From Oscheius tipulae (taxonomy: Eukaryota > Nematoda > Chromadorea > Rhabditida > Rhabditidae): a stretch of DNA of 64,000 nt. Positions within the stretch are counted from its first letter, which is position 1; every line of letters begins with the position of its first letter. The stretch lies in contig JASJZH010000004.1 in NCBI GenBank assembly GCA_037178975.1, positions 9,238,001-9,302,000 on the forward strand. The letters are read 5' to 3'. The translations under genes were made by a program, and so were the position numbers. The notes under the pieces were generated by a model that had not been told where the DNA came from, searched no databases, and saw nothing but the letters and a program-made list of their open reading frames with translations. This document shows, in pieces, positions 44,882 through 55,636 of the stretch.

Positions 44882-47800
44882 TCATAGGGTGAAAAAACTA
44901 ACGAAAATGGACATGTGCAAAAGTGAAAGTACTGAAGAAGAATCCTGTGGTGGCGGGGTTGGTCTTGTAGGCAGCGCTGGCATGAAAAATGGTCCACAAC
45001 TACTAGGGAAACCATTCGGTGGAGGCATGAAATCAGCCTCGTCTCCAACTTTGAATGCATACGCCATTCCTTCCATCATATGCAACATTATATGACAGTG
45101 AGCAAGCCACCAGCCAGGATTGTTGGCTCGAAACCTGAACTGGGATACGAAAACTTGAGGAAATGAGTTACCTAAGGACTATGTAACCTCCAACTGGCAA
45201 GGCTACTGTATCCCTGCTTGTCGGATTCTTGATATTCATTCCATGAACAGCTCCGTTCAACCAGGAAGAGTTGCGCCAGCCGATAGCGTTGCAAAGAGAC
45301 TGAAAACCTTTTTCACCTTCGGTTTGTGTCTTCTCTTACCGTGTCATTGTCACAAGCCATGTCCTGATTTGGTTCTATTTCAAAATCCGACGTACTGTTG
45401 TAACTTGGCCAACCAACCTGATTTCTGTTATTCTGAAGCTTCTAGCCCTCGCTCACCTTCATGACATAAAAGTGTGTTCCATGAACGTGGAAAGGATGAG
45501 CATAGCCAGTCCCTGCACCACCTCCCGTGCCCATATTATACATTGTCACCTGTACAATGTTTCCCAACTTATGCTCCTTATGGTAAAAACAAGAACAGTT
45601 CGGACTGAACTTGTGGTCTTCGTTATTGCAACCAACATCTGTACAGGGCTGTAAATTAGGCTCAATGGATCAGTTAGATGTACTCACATTAGTTATAGCT
45701 CCGAGATTATCTCTGTAGCTGTACGGTAATCCTTTGGGGAACTGATATCGGTAGCCATCCACCCTCGAATCGTAATGCATGTTGATGAAGTGTTCCTAGA
45801 CATTGTACTTTTGAGACCTTCAAAGAAAACTGACCTCATACCCCGAAGAAAAACCAGAATCCTTCAAAATCTCCTGATCTATTAGTTCAAGATGAGCATT
45901 TTCAAGACTGTCATAAGAAAGACAAGCATAGTTGAAGTTGGCTGGAGAGTACTCGAAAGGACAGTTAAGAACGGTACATTTTTTGGTCGCTGTGCAGTCC
46001 GTTGGAAGATAATTGGCTATACTTTGATATCTACAAAATGAAGAGACCAAAAGTTACGCATTGAAGTGTCCTCTGGAGCATTAGAGTCCTCATACTCTAG
46101 GTAAGCTGCCCCATATGCAACGGAGTCGGGAGACCAATCCCAGTTGTAGAAGGAGATAGTTTCTGCTTGAACTCTGAAAAAGGCAAGGTTTAGGAGGTGA
46201 CGAAAACACGAAAATAGGAAACACCTTACTTACATAAAACTTTTCTTAGTTGGGTTAGCCAGTGCTGTGACCAGGACGTCATATCGTTCTCCAGGGAAGA
46301 GTATGAGTCTGTCCACCTGAATCTCTCAGCTGCCTTTGAAAATCTAAAGTACGAACCTGTTTAGGCACAACATCTTCCCCATCCGCTGCCACAATAGTCA
46401 TTTGGTGGCCTTGAATATGGAGCATGAGTTCCTGTGATGCTCCGGCATTTATGAATCGCAGCCGTACTGTCTCGCCCTTCTTGATCAAAAACCGTTCCAA
46501 TGGTAGTTGATGAGGAATCTTCAAAACGTCATCTTGTAGATACCAACCCTTGTCATTGAACAGAATGGCTGAAAGAGGGACAGATCCTCCCATCCCACCT
46601 CCATCAGACACTCTTTTCGGGGCCCAACACTGTGTGTTATCATCGAAGCCGTACATCCATTTCATGGTCTTTTCTTTGAAATGATCCCAAGAGGTCTCGG
46701 CCAATTGTACTCCCCAGTCTTGTAGAACAACAGCGTAGTCTCTTCCAGTTGAAGAAGCTGTATAGTTTTTCTCGACGACGATGAAGGCTCCAACCAAGCC
46801 GTCGCTACGGTCAGTGTGCATGTGTCCATGGAGCCAGTGGGTACCTTTTCGGTCGGCGATAAAGCGGTACTCGAAGCTGGAAGGCAATTGAATTGAAAGG
46901 GAGAAAACAGCAAGTCTGTTTTGTTAGGACCGTAACAGTTTTTCACAGTAGCCGCTACAGTCTGCAAAGTTGGCCGCACCGAACCATCAATGCATATCTT
47001 TGTGTTTTAGTCTCTCTGTTGGAACAAAAGTTATTTCCATAGGCAAAATCAGTAAACACTTGCAGCCTGGACATAAAAATGTGAGTTAAAGCAGTTATTT
47101 TGGTAATAAACTGGATATATAACCGTGGTGTTTGAACATACTCTAATCAACAACTACCTATAAACATGAAACTCTTATTTCTACTGGCTTTACTAGGCGA
47201 GAATCTGCTTACGTAGTTTAAAATTATTGATTTCAGTTATTTCTGCCTACGCCCAAACTACCGAGGGAGGGGAGCCAGATGAAGGATCTGGATCTGATGA
47301 AGACGATGACGGCGTCGAACCGAACGATCTACAAATGAGAAGAAACCCTTGCTGGCGCTATTGGTGCCCAAGACGTTACCATTGTGAGGTCTTCTATCCC
47401 AGATGCATCAGCTGGCCCTGGTTTGGGTACTTTTGTCATTTGAAATACAGTAATTTCAGCCGTCCACGACCTCACTGTGTACCAAACTGCGTGGGATGGT
47501 GGTGCAATATCATCGGCAGCGTTTGACCAAGACCAGATCTTCGACTTCGCAAACGATCAAGAGAGAATAAATGTGAAAAATGTAAATGTTAGGCCCCCAA
47601 TATCGCTTGCTGCAAACTTCGCATAAAATCTAAGTTATTCAATCTCTCTTACGGTAAACAAAACGTTGTCCGCATGTCAGTCTGGCCGTAGGTACCGGGG
47701 CTGCTGAGTGGAAAGCGACCGCCACAGCTCAGCGGTTACCGCGCTGGGATTTGAATATGAGCACCCTGATTTCGAGCCCATCCGAGGTTCTTCGGCTTCA

Positions 47801-49604
47801 GAGAGTGATCATAAAGTAGCCAAAGTCTTAAATTTCTCATAAACCCAAGTCTCTCCTGGCCCAGGGAAAATAACAGCTCCAAAATAAACTGTTTGAGCAA
47901 AAGTCGTCCCATTATGCTGGTCACTGTGTAAACATTTGCAACATGCCCGTTTATGAAAATGCGAGTTAAATCTGTTGTTTTTGCTTAACTCAAAGTGACT
48001 ATAAAAGTCGCTCTTCGCGATTTACAGTATTTCCAACGACAACAATGTCCACAAAACTTCTACTACTAACCTTGGCTCTATTTGGTAACAGCTTCCTAAT
48101 GCCATACCGTTTAACCGTTTAGCCCTATCGATCTATGCCCAGACCACCGAAGAAGCTCCAGAAGGCTCTGGAGATGAAGAACCGGACCTCAGACCGAAAG
48201 ATCTTCAAGTCCGTAGAAATCCCTGCCATCGCTTCAGGTGTCCAAGAGGCTATCACTGCGAGGTGTTCTATCCGAACTGCCAGTGGTGGAACTGGATCTC
48301 TTGGTAACACACACGAACCTACAGATAAAGCGTGAAACCTTTTCAGCAGAGGACGTCCCCATTGCGTGGTTAACTGCAGTGGATGGTGGTGCAATAATAA
48401 CAACGATCACAATGATCATGACGACCACAACGACCATAATGGTCATTGAGGATGACTTTTTCTGGTATAATAAATCTTTGGGTGAAATGTGTTTGACATC
48501 AAGATGCGAAAAAAAAGTATTCTGTCCCTCGAGGTTGTGCCAGTTTGTAGGAAATCCTCGGAACGTAAACTAGTAACTCACTACGTCATGCTCGTGATCG
48601 GACACTGTTGCAGAAACGGGACTCCGTCCATGAACCAAAGATCCTTCTTGTCGATTCCGTGAACATGAATCGTGATCGAATCGAGGTAGATGTTGTTGGT
48701 AACTTTGAGAAGAATTTCAGCACCAAGAGGAACAACGATGGGATCGGCTGGACTCTTCCCGTTAATTGTTATGATTCTTCGATGTTGGCCGTCTAGAGAT
48801 ATGACATCCAACATTTCAGTAGAGTCTGTGGTTTTGGAGAGGTTCAGAGTTTTGGTGGCAAAGCATGGATGAGTCTGCTTGACGTTTCTCGAGATCCAAG
48901 ATGCCTAAAATAGAAAAATAAATATTAGTTTCAGAAATACATGTCTTTAAGTTGTTCACTGAAGTCAGAAAAATTTATTGGTCCACTCGTCCACATTGCC
49001 TAATTGAATTTGTCGACATATGTTCTTGTATAAAAACATCGTGGGTGGTACACCTGCCATGGTCTATTCGATTACCGCCAAGGTTCAAGAACAAGATGAG
49101 TTACTTCACTATTGTGATCTATGAAACACACGAAAAAACGTAACGTGGATGAAAACTGTCTATTAGGGTCTTTAAAACATGCATTATATGAGAACAAAAT
49201 AAAAAAAGTGAGTATTCATCAAAATTTTGGTTTATTGCAACAAGTCTATTTGGTTCCCATTATACCCCAAAGTTTTCAAATTGGAGACGTGAGATAAGAG
49301 TGGCTCACACAAAATCAGTCGATTGAATTCATGATAAATAGTCTCACCGTATTGGGATCGTAGTCAACAGGCGTTGCTTCATGTTTCTCATCGTCGTAGT
49401 AAGCCATCGACAGTTTCTTCTGCACCACGAGATCGAATTCATAGACACCATTCTGAAAGACTGTCCAAACTTTAATGGTACCAAATTTACAGAGCTTGCC
49501 GCTGCCAATTGTAAAGGCGCTGCATATTTAGTGTACCCGTAAGCCTGTACTACATAAAGTGATAGTATTAAGGAGCATAATAGTCGACAAGAAGAGAAGC
49601 CCAT
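44882..49604 (-). CDS. Secreted multicopper oxidase (laccase/ferroxidase-like), 724 aa
   Basis: Three-domain multicopper oxidase: oxidises phenols, metals or similar at a type-1 copper and reduces oxygen at a trinuclear cluster. Twelve exons, all in phase: 49604-49491, 49452-49348, 48904-48585, 46876-46357, 46316-46234, 46173-46096, 46030-45835, 45795-45688, 45648-45457, 45417-45340, 45299-45172, 45134-44882. Signal peptide at the start (MGFSSCRLLCSLILSLYVVQAYG). All four copper motifs are seen: HVHG (exon 3), HWLHGHMH (exon 4), HPFHVHG (exon 9) and HCHIMLHMMEGM (exon 12), the last holding the type-1 Cys and Met. The C-terminus ends in a hydrophobic run suggesting a GPI anchor. The third intron is 1708 nt and hosts two genes on the opposite strand. 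TATAAAAA lies at 49666-49673. Substrate unknown; cuticle tanning or iron handling are possibilities. Confidence 0.95.
47166..47526 (+). CDS. Secreted Cys-rich peptide nested in the oxidase intron, 95 aa
   Basis: Exons 47166-47196 (31 nt), 47237-47426 and 47460-47526, total 288 nt. The first intron starts GCGAGA, a GC-AG intron; the phase-1 position and the paralogue at 48045 support it. Signal peptide MKLLFLLALLVISAYA, then an acidic Asp/Glu/Ser/Gly segment, RR, and the Cys domain C-WRYW-C-PRRYH-C-EVFYPR-C with PHCVPNC and GWWC downstream. The second intron is 33 nt and in frame, so retention would add 11 residues including an eighth Cys. TATATAA at 47116, 50 nt before the ATG. Paralogue of the 48045 gene. 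Confidence 0.72.
47714..47800 (+). mobile_element. tRNA-like sequence, SINE or tRNA pseudogene
   Basis: A-box-like CAGCTCAGCGGTTACCGCGC, then B-box-like GATTTCGAGCCCA about 30 nt later. Stems are imperfect, so probably not a working tRNA. It lies between the two nested peptide genes inside the oxidase intron. Element ends are not defined. Confidence 0.4.
48000..48007 (+). promoter_or_regulatory. TATA box of the 48045 gene
   Basis: TATAAAAG, 45 nt before the ATG, showing that this gene has its own promoter inside the host intron. Confidence 0.65.
48045..48449 (+). CDS. Secreted eight-cysteine peptide with His/Asp/Asn tail, 107 aa
   Basis: Exons 48045-48084 (40 nt), 48123-48303 and 48347-48449; phases 1 and 2 as in its paralogue. 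Signal peptide MSTKLLLLTLALFALSIYA, an acidic Glu/Asp/Pro segment, RR, then C-HRFR-C-PRGYH-C-EVFYPN-C-QWWNWIS-C-RGRPH-C-VVN-C-SGWW-C. The chain ends in a tail made only of Asn, Asp, His and Gly (about 18 residues with five His), a likely Zn or Cu binder by composition. Lies in the third intron of the multicopper oxidase on the opposite strand; AATAAA near 48467 precedes the oxidase exon. Family otherwise unknown. Confidence 0.78.
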
Positions 49605-49673
49605 TATGATCTTTTGTTGCCAGTTTGGACAAAGCTGTAATGGTCCATAACTGGTGATAAATGAATTTTTATA

Positions 49674-50680
49674 GGCGGATTATTATCAGCAGATTCCCCG
49701 AGAGCACAGTTTCATGTGATTCTTGACTTTTACACCCATTCAAAAAGCGTCCAATTCAGATTTTTTGACATTGTGCAGAAATGGGTCCTTCGACCGATTT
49801 GTGGTTTGGATACACAACAGTTTAAAACCTTTTATGCGAAAAGTAACGACTACAAAGTAGGGTCATTTGCGATAAGCCGATAGCTTTTTGTGCATCGCTT
49901 TAGGGCGCTTTCTTGGCTACGTGACCGCTCTGCTAGGGACTACGTGCCTGATAACAGAGAGGGTTTTGTCAGCGCCGTGCAATAGCGGTTTGGATGTAAC
50001 TACTGAAAGTAAGCATAGTGATTTTACACTGTTTTTCGTGGAGGCTCTTTATGGTCTGCAACGAAGACAGACAATCTGCATCGTATGAAATGGATTTTCA
50101 TTCAAATGACAATTGCCGACAACTTAACTATGCTTGTGCTGTTATGGGGGAACTCAACCTGAGCCAAACTATCCACTTTTTGTATTCAAATTTCATGGTA
50201 TTTAAAGCATTTCAGTGAAATAGGAGTAAACTTCCATTAAAGCGTAATAACGCGATACCTAATATTAAATAGTTACCTCTTTGTTACTGCAGTTGTTAGC
50301 ATGTCCGCGGGATTTCACTTCCCCAGTGTCTCATGAAGTGTATAAGTCCCTTTGGGGTATTTGAAACCTTTTAAGGAGTTTCTTCTATACTTAAAGACGA
50401 TGAACACGCCGGTTGCTTTAATGCTCACATTTGCAAGAAAAAAAAATGTTATTTTCTTGTTTGCAGTTTACATGGTAAAATTCTATGTAAACTGCACTGG
50501 TCAAAAACATCAAAAAAAGGTTTAGTTTCTCCAGTTTGTTGTCGGTCAGTAATACTGATTGTGCTTTATCGTGCTACTCACAGGAACATTTTCGAGGTTA
50601 CCTAGTTCCTGGAGCATCAGCGTTTGCAGACCAGCTACCTTGAGTTTAATGATCCAGGTATATCTTTTAAATTTCATCAG
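49674..50680. other. Intergenic stretch
   Basis: No supported gene between the multicopper oxidase promoter and the receptor-exon relic at 50690. AT-rich, with short open frames only. Confidence 0.4.
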
Positions 50681-50689
50681 CCAATATTT

Positions 50690-50832
50690 CAGACAGCGCT
50701 ACCTATTATTCTTTTCATTGTGCCAGTAGGCCTAATATGTGCCTCGATTGTTTTCAACAAACCGGTGCTGGCAAGTAGATCTCCTCTCAACTTTCTCTAT
50801 TGTCTAGCTATTATCATTGGACACTCGTCACG
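50690..50832 (+). pseudogene. Relic exon of a 7TM receptor
   Basis: After a TTTCAG acceptor the frame reads QTALPIILFIVPVGLICASI and, further, PLNFLYCLAIIIGHSS, resembling helices 6-7 of srh-type receptors. No other exons found upstream to 49605. It ends where the protamine-like gene begins. Confidence 0.4.
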
Positions 50833-51066
50833 ATGCCAGCCACTCGTCGCCGTTCCCGCTCCACCGGTCGTGCCAACCGCAGCCGTACCAACCGCAGCCG
50901 TGGTCGCAGTGGAAGCCGCAGTGGAAGTCGCAGTGGAAGCAGATCCACCAGTCGTCGTCGCTCCGGAATGAAGACCATCGCCGCCCAGCCCCGTAGGAGC
51001 TACGAATTTCGCGACAATGCCGGACGTCTCCGCGACTCGAGGGGACGCTTCAAGCGAGAGCACTAA
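50833..51066 (+). CDS. Arg/Ser-rich protamine-like basic protein, 77 aa
   Basis: Single exon from ATG 50833. The N-terminal half is repeated RSR and GSRSGSRSGS units, the second half is MKTIAAQPRRSYEFRDNAGR and ends GRFKREH. Very basic, with no acidic patch and no signal peptide. Composition fits a sperm nuclear basic protein that packs DNA; SR-type RNA factors are less likely because no RRM is present. The stop codon TAA overlaps the AATAAA poly(A) signal (51065-51070), so the 3' UTR is minimal. Codons are GC-rich and C-ending, unlike the flanks, suggesting high expression. Confidence 0.65.
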   Translation: MPATRRRSRSTGRANRSRTNRSRGRSGSRSGSRSGSRSTSRRRSGMKTIAAQPRRSYEFRDNAGRLRDSRGRFKREH

Positions 51067-51315
51067 TAAAGTGCTGGCTGCCTAAAAATTTGGGCTGGAC
51101 AGTGTAGTCAACACCTTACTACCCCTTCTTTTCGTGAAGCCTTACCAACAGTATGTACTCAAAGTTTTGTGTGAGCACCAAACTGCCGGCAGAAGGGACC
51201 TGTTTCCAAGGCTCAGAAAGAAGACGCGTTGATGAATGCAAACTAGCTGAAGACAAACAAAAGGCTTATGAACGATAACAATTTTGCCAGTATTCTTCAC
51301 ATATATCTGTTTATT

Positions 51316-52725
51316 TTAGCTAATGGTCGTTATGGATCGAGCAGTAGTAGTAGCTTTTGCCTGTTTCGGCGCTTTATTGCTTCTCCACAGCATTTTCATA
51401 GCCAAGAACATCAACGCAGCTTGCATAATCGGGAACAAATAGTTCGTAATAATTATCGCCTAAAAATCATAATTAGAATGTTTCATTTCGTCTGTGCTAC
51501 CTCAGTGATGGCAAATTCAATGTAATCCAATTTATTCAACTCAGTCATATATTCTAGTAATAGTTTTTTTGCCTTCTCATTTTTTCCTTTATATTCAAGA
51601 GCATAAGCTGCATCACGCAATTTAAAGACTTTACCACGAAACAGCTCTTCAATGACTCGAGGATAAAACTGCACACTCAGTGTGAAGAGAACAAGCAGCA
51701 CCTATCATCTAGAAAAAAGGCTTGGAAAAGTGTTTACCTGCAAGAAAAGTGATACTGTAATTCGTCTTTGTGCATTTCGAGTATCGGATCTTAGCTTCGA
51801 CGTATCCATGAAGAAAAGGGAAAGAAAGGAGTAGAGGCAACAAGATATCGTGATGATGAGGTAAACAGTGCCAACTACCAATGGCATTGTAATGATCTCG
51901 TACTCGTAGTCCTGGAATTTTTTTTTTAGAAGAGTAAAACGTTGGACGGTCTCATTTGCCTTAGAAGTCATTTTTAGTTTGCTAGCAGGCGATGCATTCA
52001 TGTCGAAGAATGCATTTTATTTAATGCGAGCAGTGCCTGTCAGCTGTACATCGCCTCCCAATTAAAAAACCAAAACAAAGGCTTTTAGTCAAAGTGCTTC
52101 AGAAATGCTAATTTTGTGAATGAATATATCCAGACTAGAGAAGCAAAGCCTTGCTTCGTGATCTGTTCTCCTGCCTAGATAGGATTGGAAATCATCTACA
52201 ACTCCTGGTACAATCAGAAACAAAATTCCAGAAATTGTCGTTAGTAGTAGCATGCACTTGTCCAGAAAGGGATTACTAAACGGCAAAATAATTGAGACAT
52301 AAATTAAAACATTACGGATTGATCTGGCATTTCCAATAGATCATCATGAGTGTTAGAAAAAACAACTCTAGGTCAAAAACCAGATCCACCAAATCCTGAA
52401 CAAGCCAAGTGAACGTGACCCATTGCTCACAGGAAAAATGAAGCATGGCGCGCAGAAGTGTAACCAGGAGGGTTTGCATACAGATTCCTACAATGAGAGC
52501 GGAGTACTTTTTGTTGCTCAAATTGTGTTGAAGTAGGCGGTAGATTATGAAAATATTTGGTGGAAGACAGCAAACCAGAGAGGCGATGATAGATACTTGG
52601 TACCAGAGCTCGTACCGTACGAAAAGGAGACTGCATCGATCTTAAATATTGTTGGTTTAAAATTTCTGCCTTTGTGTGAACTTACTTAGAAGCTGATTGT
52701 AATCCCATGTAACAGCAGTAGACAT
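51316..52725 (-). CDS. 7TM protein, unassigned nematode receptor-like family
   Basis: ATG 52725 (MSTAVTWDYNQLL). Exons 52725-52686, 52640-52316, one starting 52275, one starting near 51910 with DYEYEIITMPL, one with RVIEELFRGKVFKLRDAA, and a last exon ending 51318-51316 (NYLFPIMQAALMFLAMKM). Helices 1-3 with NLSNKKYSALIVGIC and ELFFLTLMMIYWKCQI, and a DTRNAQRRITVSLFLQ loop before helix 6. The end of the third exon is not settled. Clearly homologous to the genes at 57115 and 60128. Layout is serpentine-receptor-like, but I cannot place it in a named sr family. Confidence 0.72.
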
Positions 52726-53449
52726 TATTCTATGTATTGACTCCTGTGAAGGTCTTCTGCTCGATTATTTGGATATATATACACTCTGCGTTGAGGTTTG
52801 TCCACCTAGATGACTTTTAGATGCATTTAGGTAAATGAAGAAAACGGATATGAGTGAACCGATTGTCGACACTTGTTTTCACCTTATCCGGCAAATATAT
52901 TAACGCGTAATTATTATACATTACGAGCACGTGATCAACTTGATTGAAACGTTGATAAAAATTAATTGTGCCTAGACAAGGTTGGGGTCCCTTTTGCGCA
53001 AAAAGACATATGATATCAAGTGAGTATCAAATCGAAGGCGCAAATTTTAGTGGAAAAGTTTATACATCTCAGAAAGATTGGTTTCCAAGTATAGAAACAT
53101 GCAAGGTGCCAAAACAAACCACATAATTTTTTTATGCCATCACCCGAGATTGATCTTGCGATCGTTTTCTCAATGTCCTTAATAGTACCCTTTTTCTGAC
53201 TGTGAAACAAGAACTCGGGCTCGTACGGGGACGATAACACAGCAGATAGTAAAGATAGTTTCGATCAAGAATTGTACCTTTCAGGAAATTCAACCAGATG
53301 GTGTGATATTTTTCCGAATTCTCACATCCCACTCAGCACCACTAATTGGGCGAACAAACAGCCCTGGACGTTCCGAGCACAGAGGCTATCACGGGGCAGG
53401 TTTTACAACCTAGGTGGGTGGAAACATTTAGTACCCGCGCTTTCGCACA

Positions 53450-53572
53450 ATGCGACAGATTTCAGTCATTTTGCTGGTTATTCTACTTGTCACTATTTCA
53501 GTCTCAACAGTACAAGCTGGAGCGATTGGAAGGATTTCACCCAAGGTCAACTTTTCAAACCAAGTTTTTTAG
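53450..53572 (+). CDS. Possible 40-aa secreted peptide
   Basis: MRQISVILLVILLVTISVSTVQA is a good signal peptide, followed by a 17-residue mature part (GAIGRISPKVNFSNQVF). Single exon, no TATA box seen and no paralogue. Could be a chance frame; a neuropeptide-like product is another option. Confidence 0.3.
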   Translation: MRQISVILLVILLVTISVSTVQAGAIGRISPKVNFSNQVF

Positions 53573-53855
53573 AAGATTACTTCAGGATCGTGACGTAGCA
53601 GACCCTGTTATCATGCTTTTGTGAAATTTTCCAACTGTCTGATGTAAATTTGGATTCTGGATCGATTAAACACACTTAGAAGTTGGAAAAAGGAGTGTAT
53701 AGTACTAATAAAACGCAAAAAAAACTTTTTTTTAAGGAAGTTCGTGGCGAGACCCATTTGAAAAAAAAGGTTTGACAACAGGACTGCCCCTTTGAGCGTG
53801 TTGCTCTCGCTTCTAGTTACTACCGCATAAATAGCTTCCCAAAAGTTGAAGTTTA

Positions 53856-55636
53856 TTAGGTTGCTTTGACAAAAGCAGAGATCACGGGTGTAAACGAAAC
53901 GCCGGCAAGGATGCCTAACATGAGAAAGATGGACGCATACATCCCACTGATACTCTGGTAACTGGCAGGGACTCCACTGCAAAATTCAATTTAATTTTTT
54001 TTTATTCTTGTTACCTTGGAGTATAGATGAGAGCAAGACTGCCGAAGTACCCATTAGACCAAGCTAATAAAGTACATCCGATTGTAGGGAACCAGTCGTT
54101 TTTGAAGATTACCTGGAAGGCTCAAATATCATGAAACTATCTTTTGAACACACCTCTGAAAGATACTTTCTCGTATTTCCCGGCATATAGTTACAGTACA
54201 TAAAGAAGGGGATGAACAGGACTCGCACGAGGACAGGAACAACCAGCCACTTTGGCTTTGGCTGAAATTGTTCATACGTTAAAATTTTCGTCTCAAACTC
54301 ACAAATTGAATGTAGTTGGCCATCCAAGATCCAAAAAAAGCGAACACGTTAAAGTTGAGGAACGTGTTGATCGGGACGTACAAGTTGGTTTCGTACCAGT
54401 CTGCACAGCCGCCAGTAATCTGTGTCACATTGACATCCTCCGGACATGGATGGGCGGCGGTGTAGGGAGTGTCAGTCATCATGGCCGGGAATATGACCAG
54501 TGAGACGAAATACACAAAGAAGTTGTTGAAGAGTTGAACCCAGCACTGTAAAAGCTTTTCTAAGCAATAGTTTGAACTAAATACATATTTGAAACAGTCC
54601 CAATACTGAGCAAGACTGAGTTTTTCTGCATTTCCTACTTCCCTCGCCTTCTGACCTGCCTTGATGTAATACTTGTAGAACGGCTGAAGACTCGAATTAA
54701 AAAAAAGTGAAACTTAAGCCACCTGACGGACAAGCAAAGCCAGGCTGAGAAGACAAATAACCAAAATAGCGAGAGAGATGCTGAAATAAAGTAGAGCGTT
54801 GAGTTCGATGTCATCCGGAGATACTGAAATTTCCCATATATATGTTATCTGTTAACCTACTCAAAGTGGTCATTATGCTTATGAGACTGGTGAAGACTCC
54901 GCAGAGATTATTCCCGATTACCAACGAGTTAATATAGGTGTCAGGCATGTCCGCAGCTATTGCATAAACCGAAGACTGGTAGATTCCATTCATCAAGTTC
55001 ATGAGCATGATAATGACCAGTGTCACGATGTAGAACCAATTGAGATCTGAGAGCTGTGTTGAAGTAAAAATATCAAATTACTGGATAGGTCTGGATCTGG
55101 TTGGACAAAAATGACAAAGAAGATTATGAGCGCCACCAGAAGACAGTTGATGAAGAGAGGAATAATGATGCGAAGCATGAGAAAACCACTGAAAAGTGGT
55201 AACGTTATTCGGAATGTACTTACGCCACAATAACAGCTGCATTGAAAATCATAATTCCAACATTTGGAATCTGTGAGGTGACTCCGATGATACTCATAAA
55301 ACTGTTGGCATATTTCGTGGCTGTTCCATTCGGACTGAACCAGTAGTCACGATAATACTGAAAGGAAACAATTGCAGTCCCATTAGCTGGATACCTGAGG
55401 GGCGATGGTGATAAACATATTCCAACTGCAAATCACCTCATTTGTTTCTTTTAAACATGTAAAACTTACCTCATGAGCATTCCGACTCCATGTAGAAGAA
55501 AAATCCCATAGACCAAGTATAAACGGTCCTTTGGAGCAATCTCGACAGTTGAACTGGTCCTCCATCGGTCGCCTTCCAGGGAGACAGCATCTGATTGTGA
55601 GCAGTAACTGGCTTCCTTCTCGGACGTGTTGTCCAT
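53856..55636 (-). CDS. Equilibrative nucleoside transporter (SLC29/ENT)
   Basis: Plasma-membrane facilitator of nucleoside uptake. ATG 55636 (MDNTSEKEASYC). An acidic N-terminal tail precedes KDRLYLVYGIFLLHGVGMLM, then SWNMFITIAPQ, matching the ENT helix-1 motif. Later exons: NVGIMIFNAAVIVA, NLMNGIYQSSVYAIAADMP, VIGNNLCGVFTSLISI (the ENT NG...Q...G motif region), a large loop, then paired helices with FNFNVFAFFGSW-like and NYMPGN motifs, NGYFGSLALIYTP, and a final exon SGVPASYQSISGMYASIFLM to AFVKAT. Eleven or so transmembrane segments, as usual. A glycosylatable, Cys-containing loop (DVNVTQITGGC) lies between helices 6 and 8. The stop overlaps a TAATAAA poly(A) signal. Confidence 0.9.
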
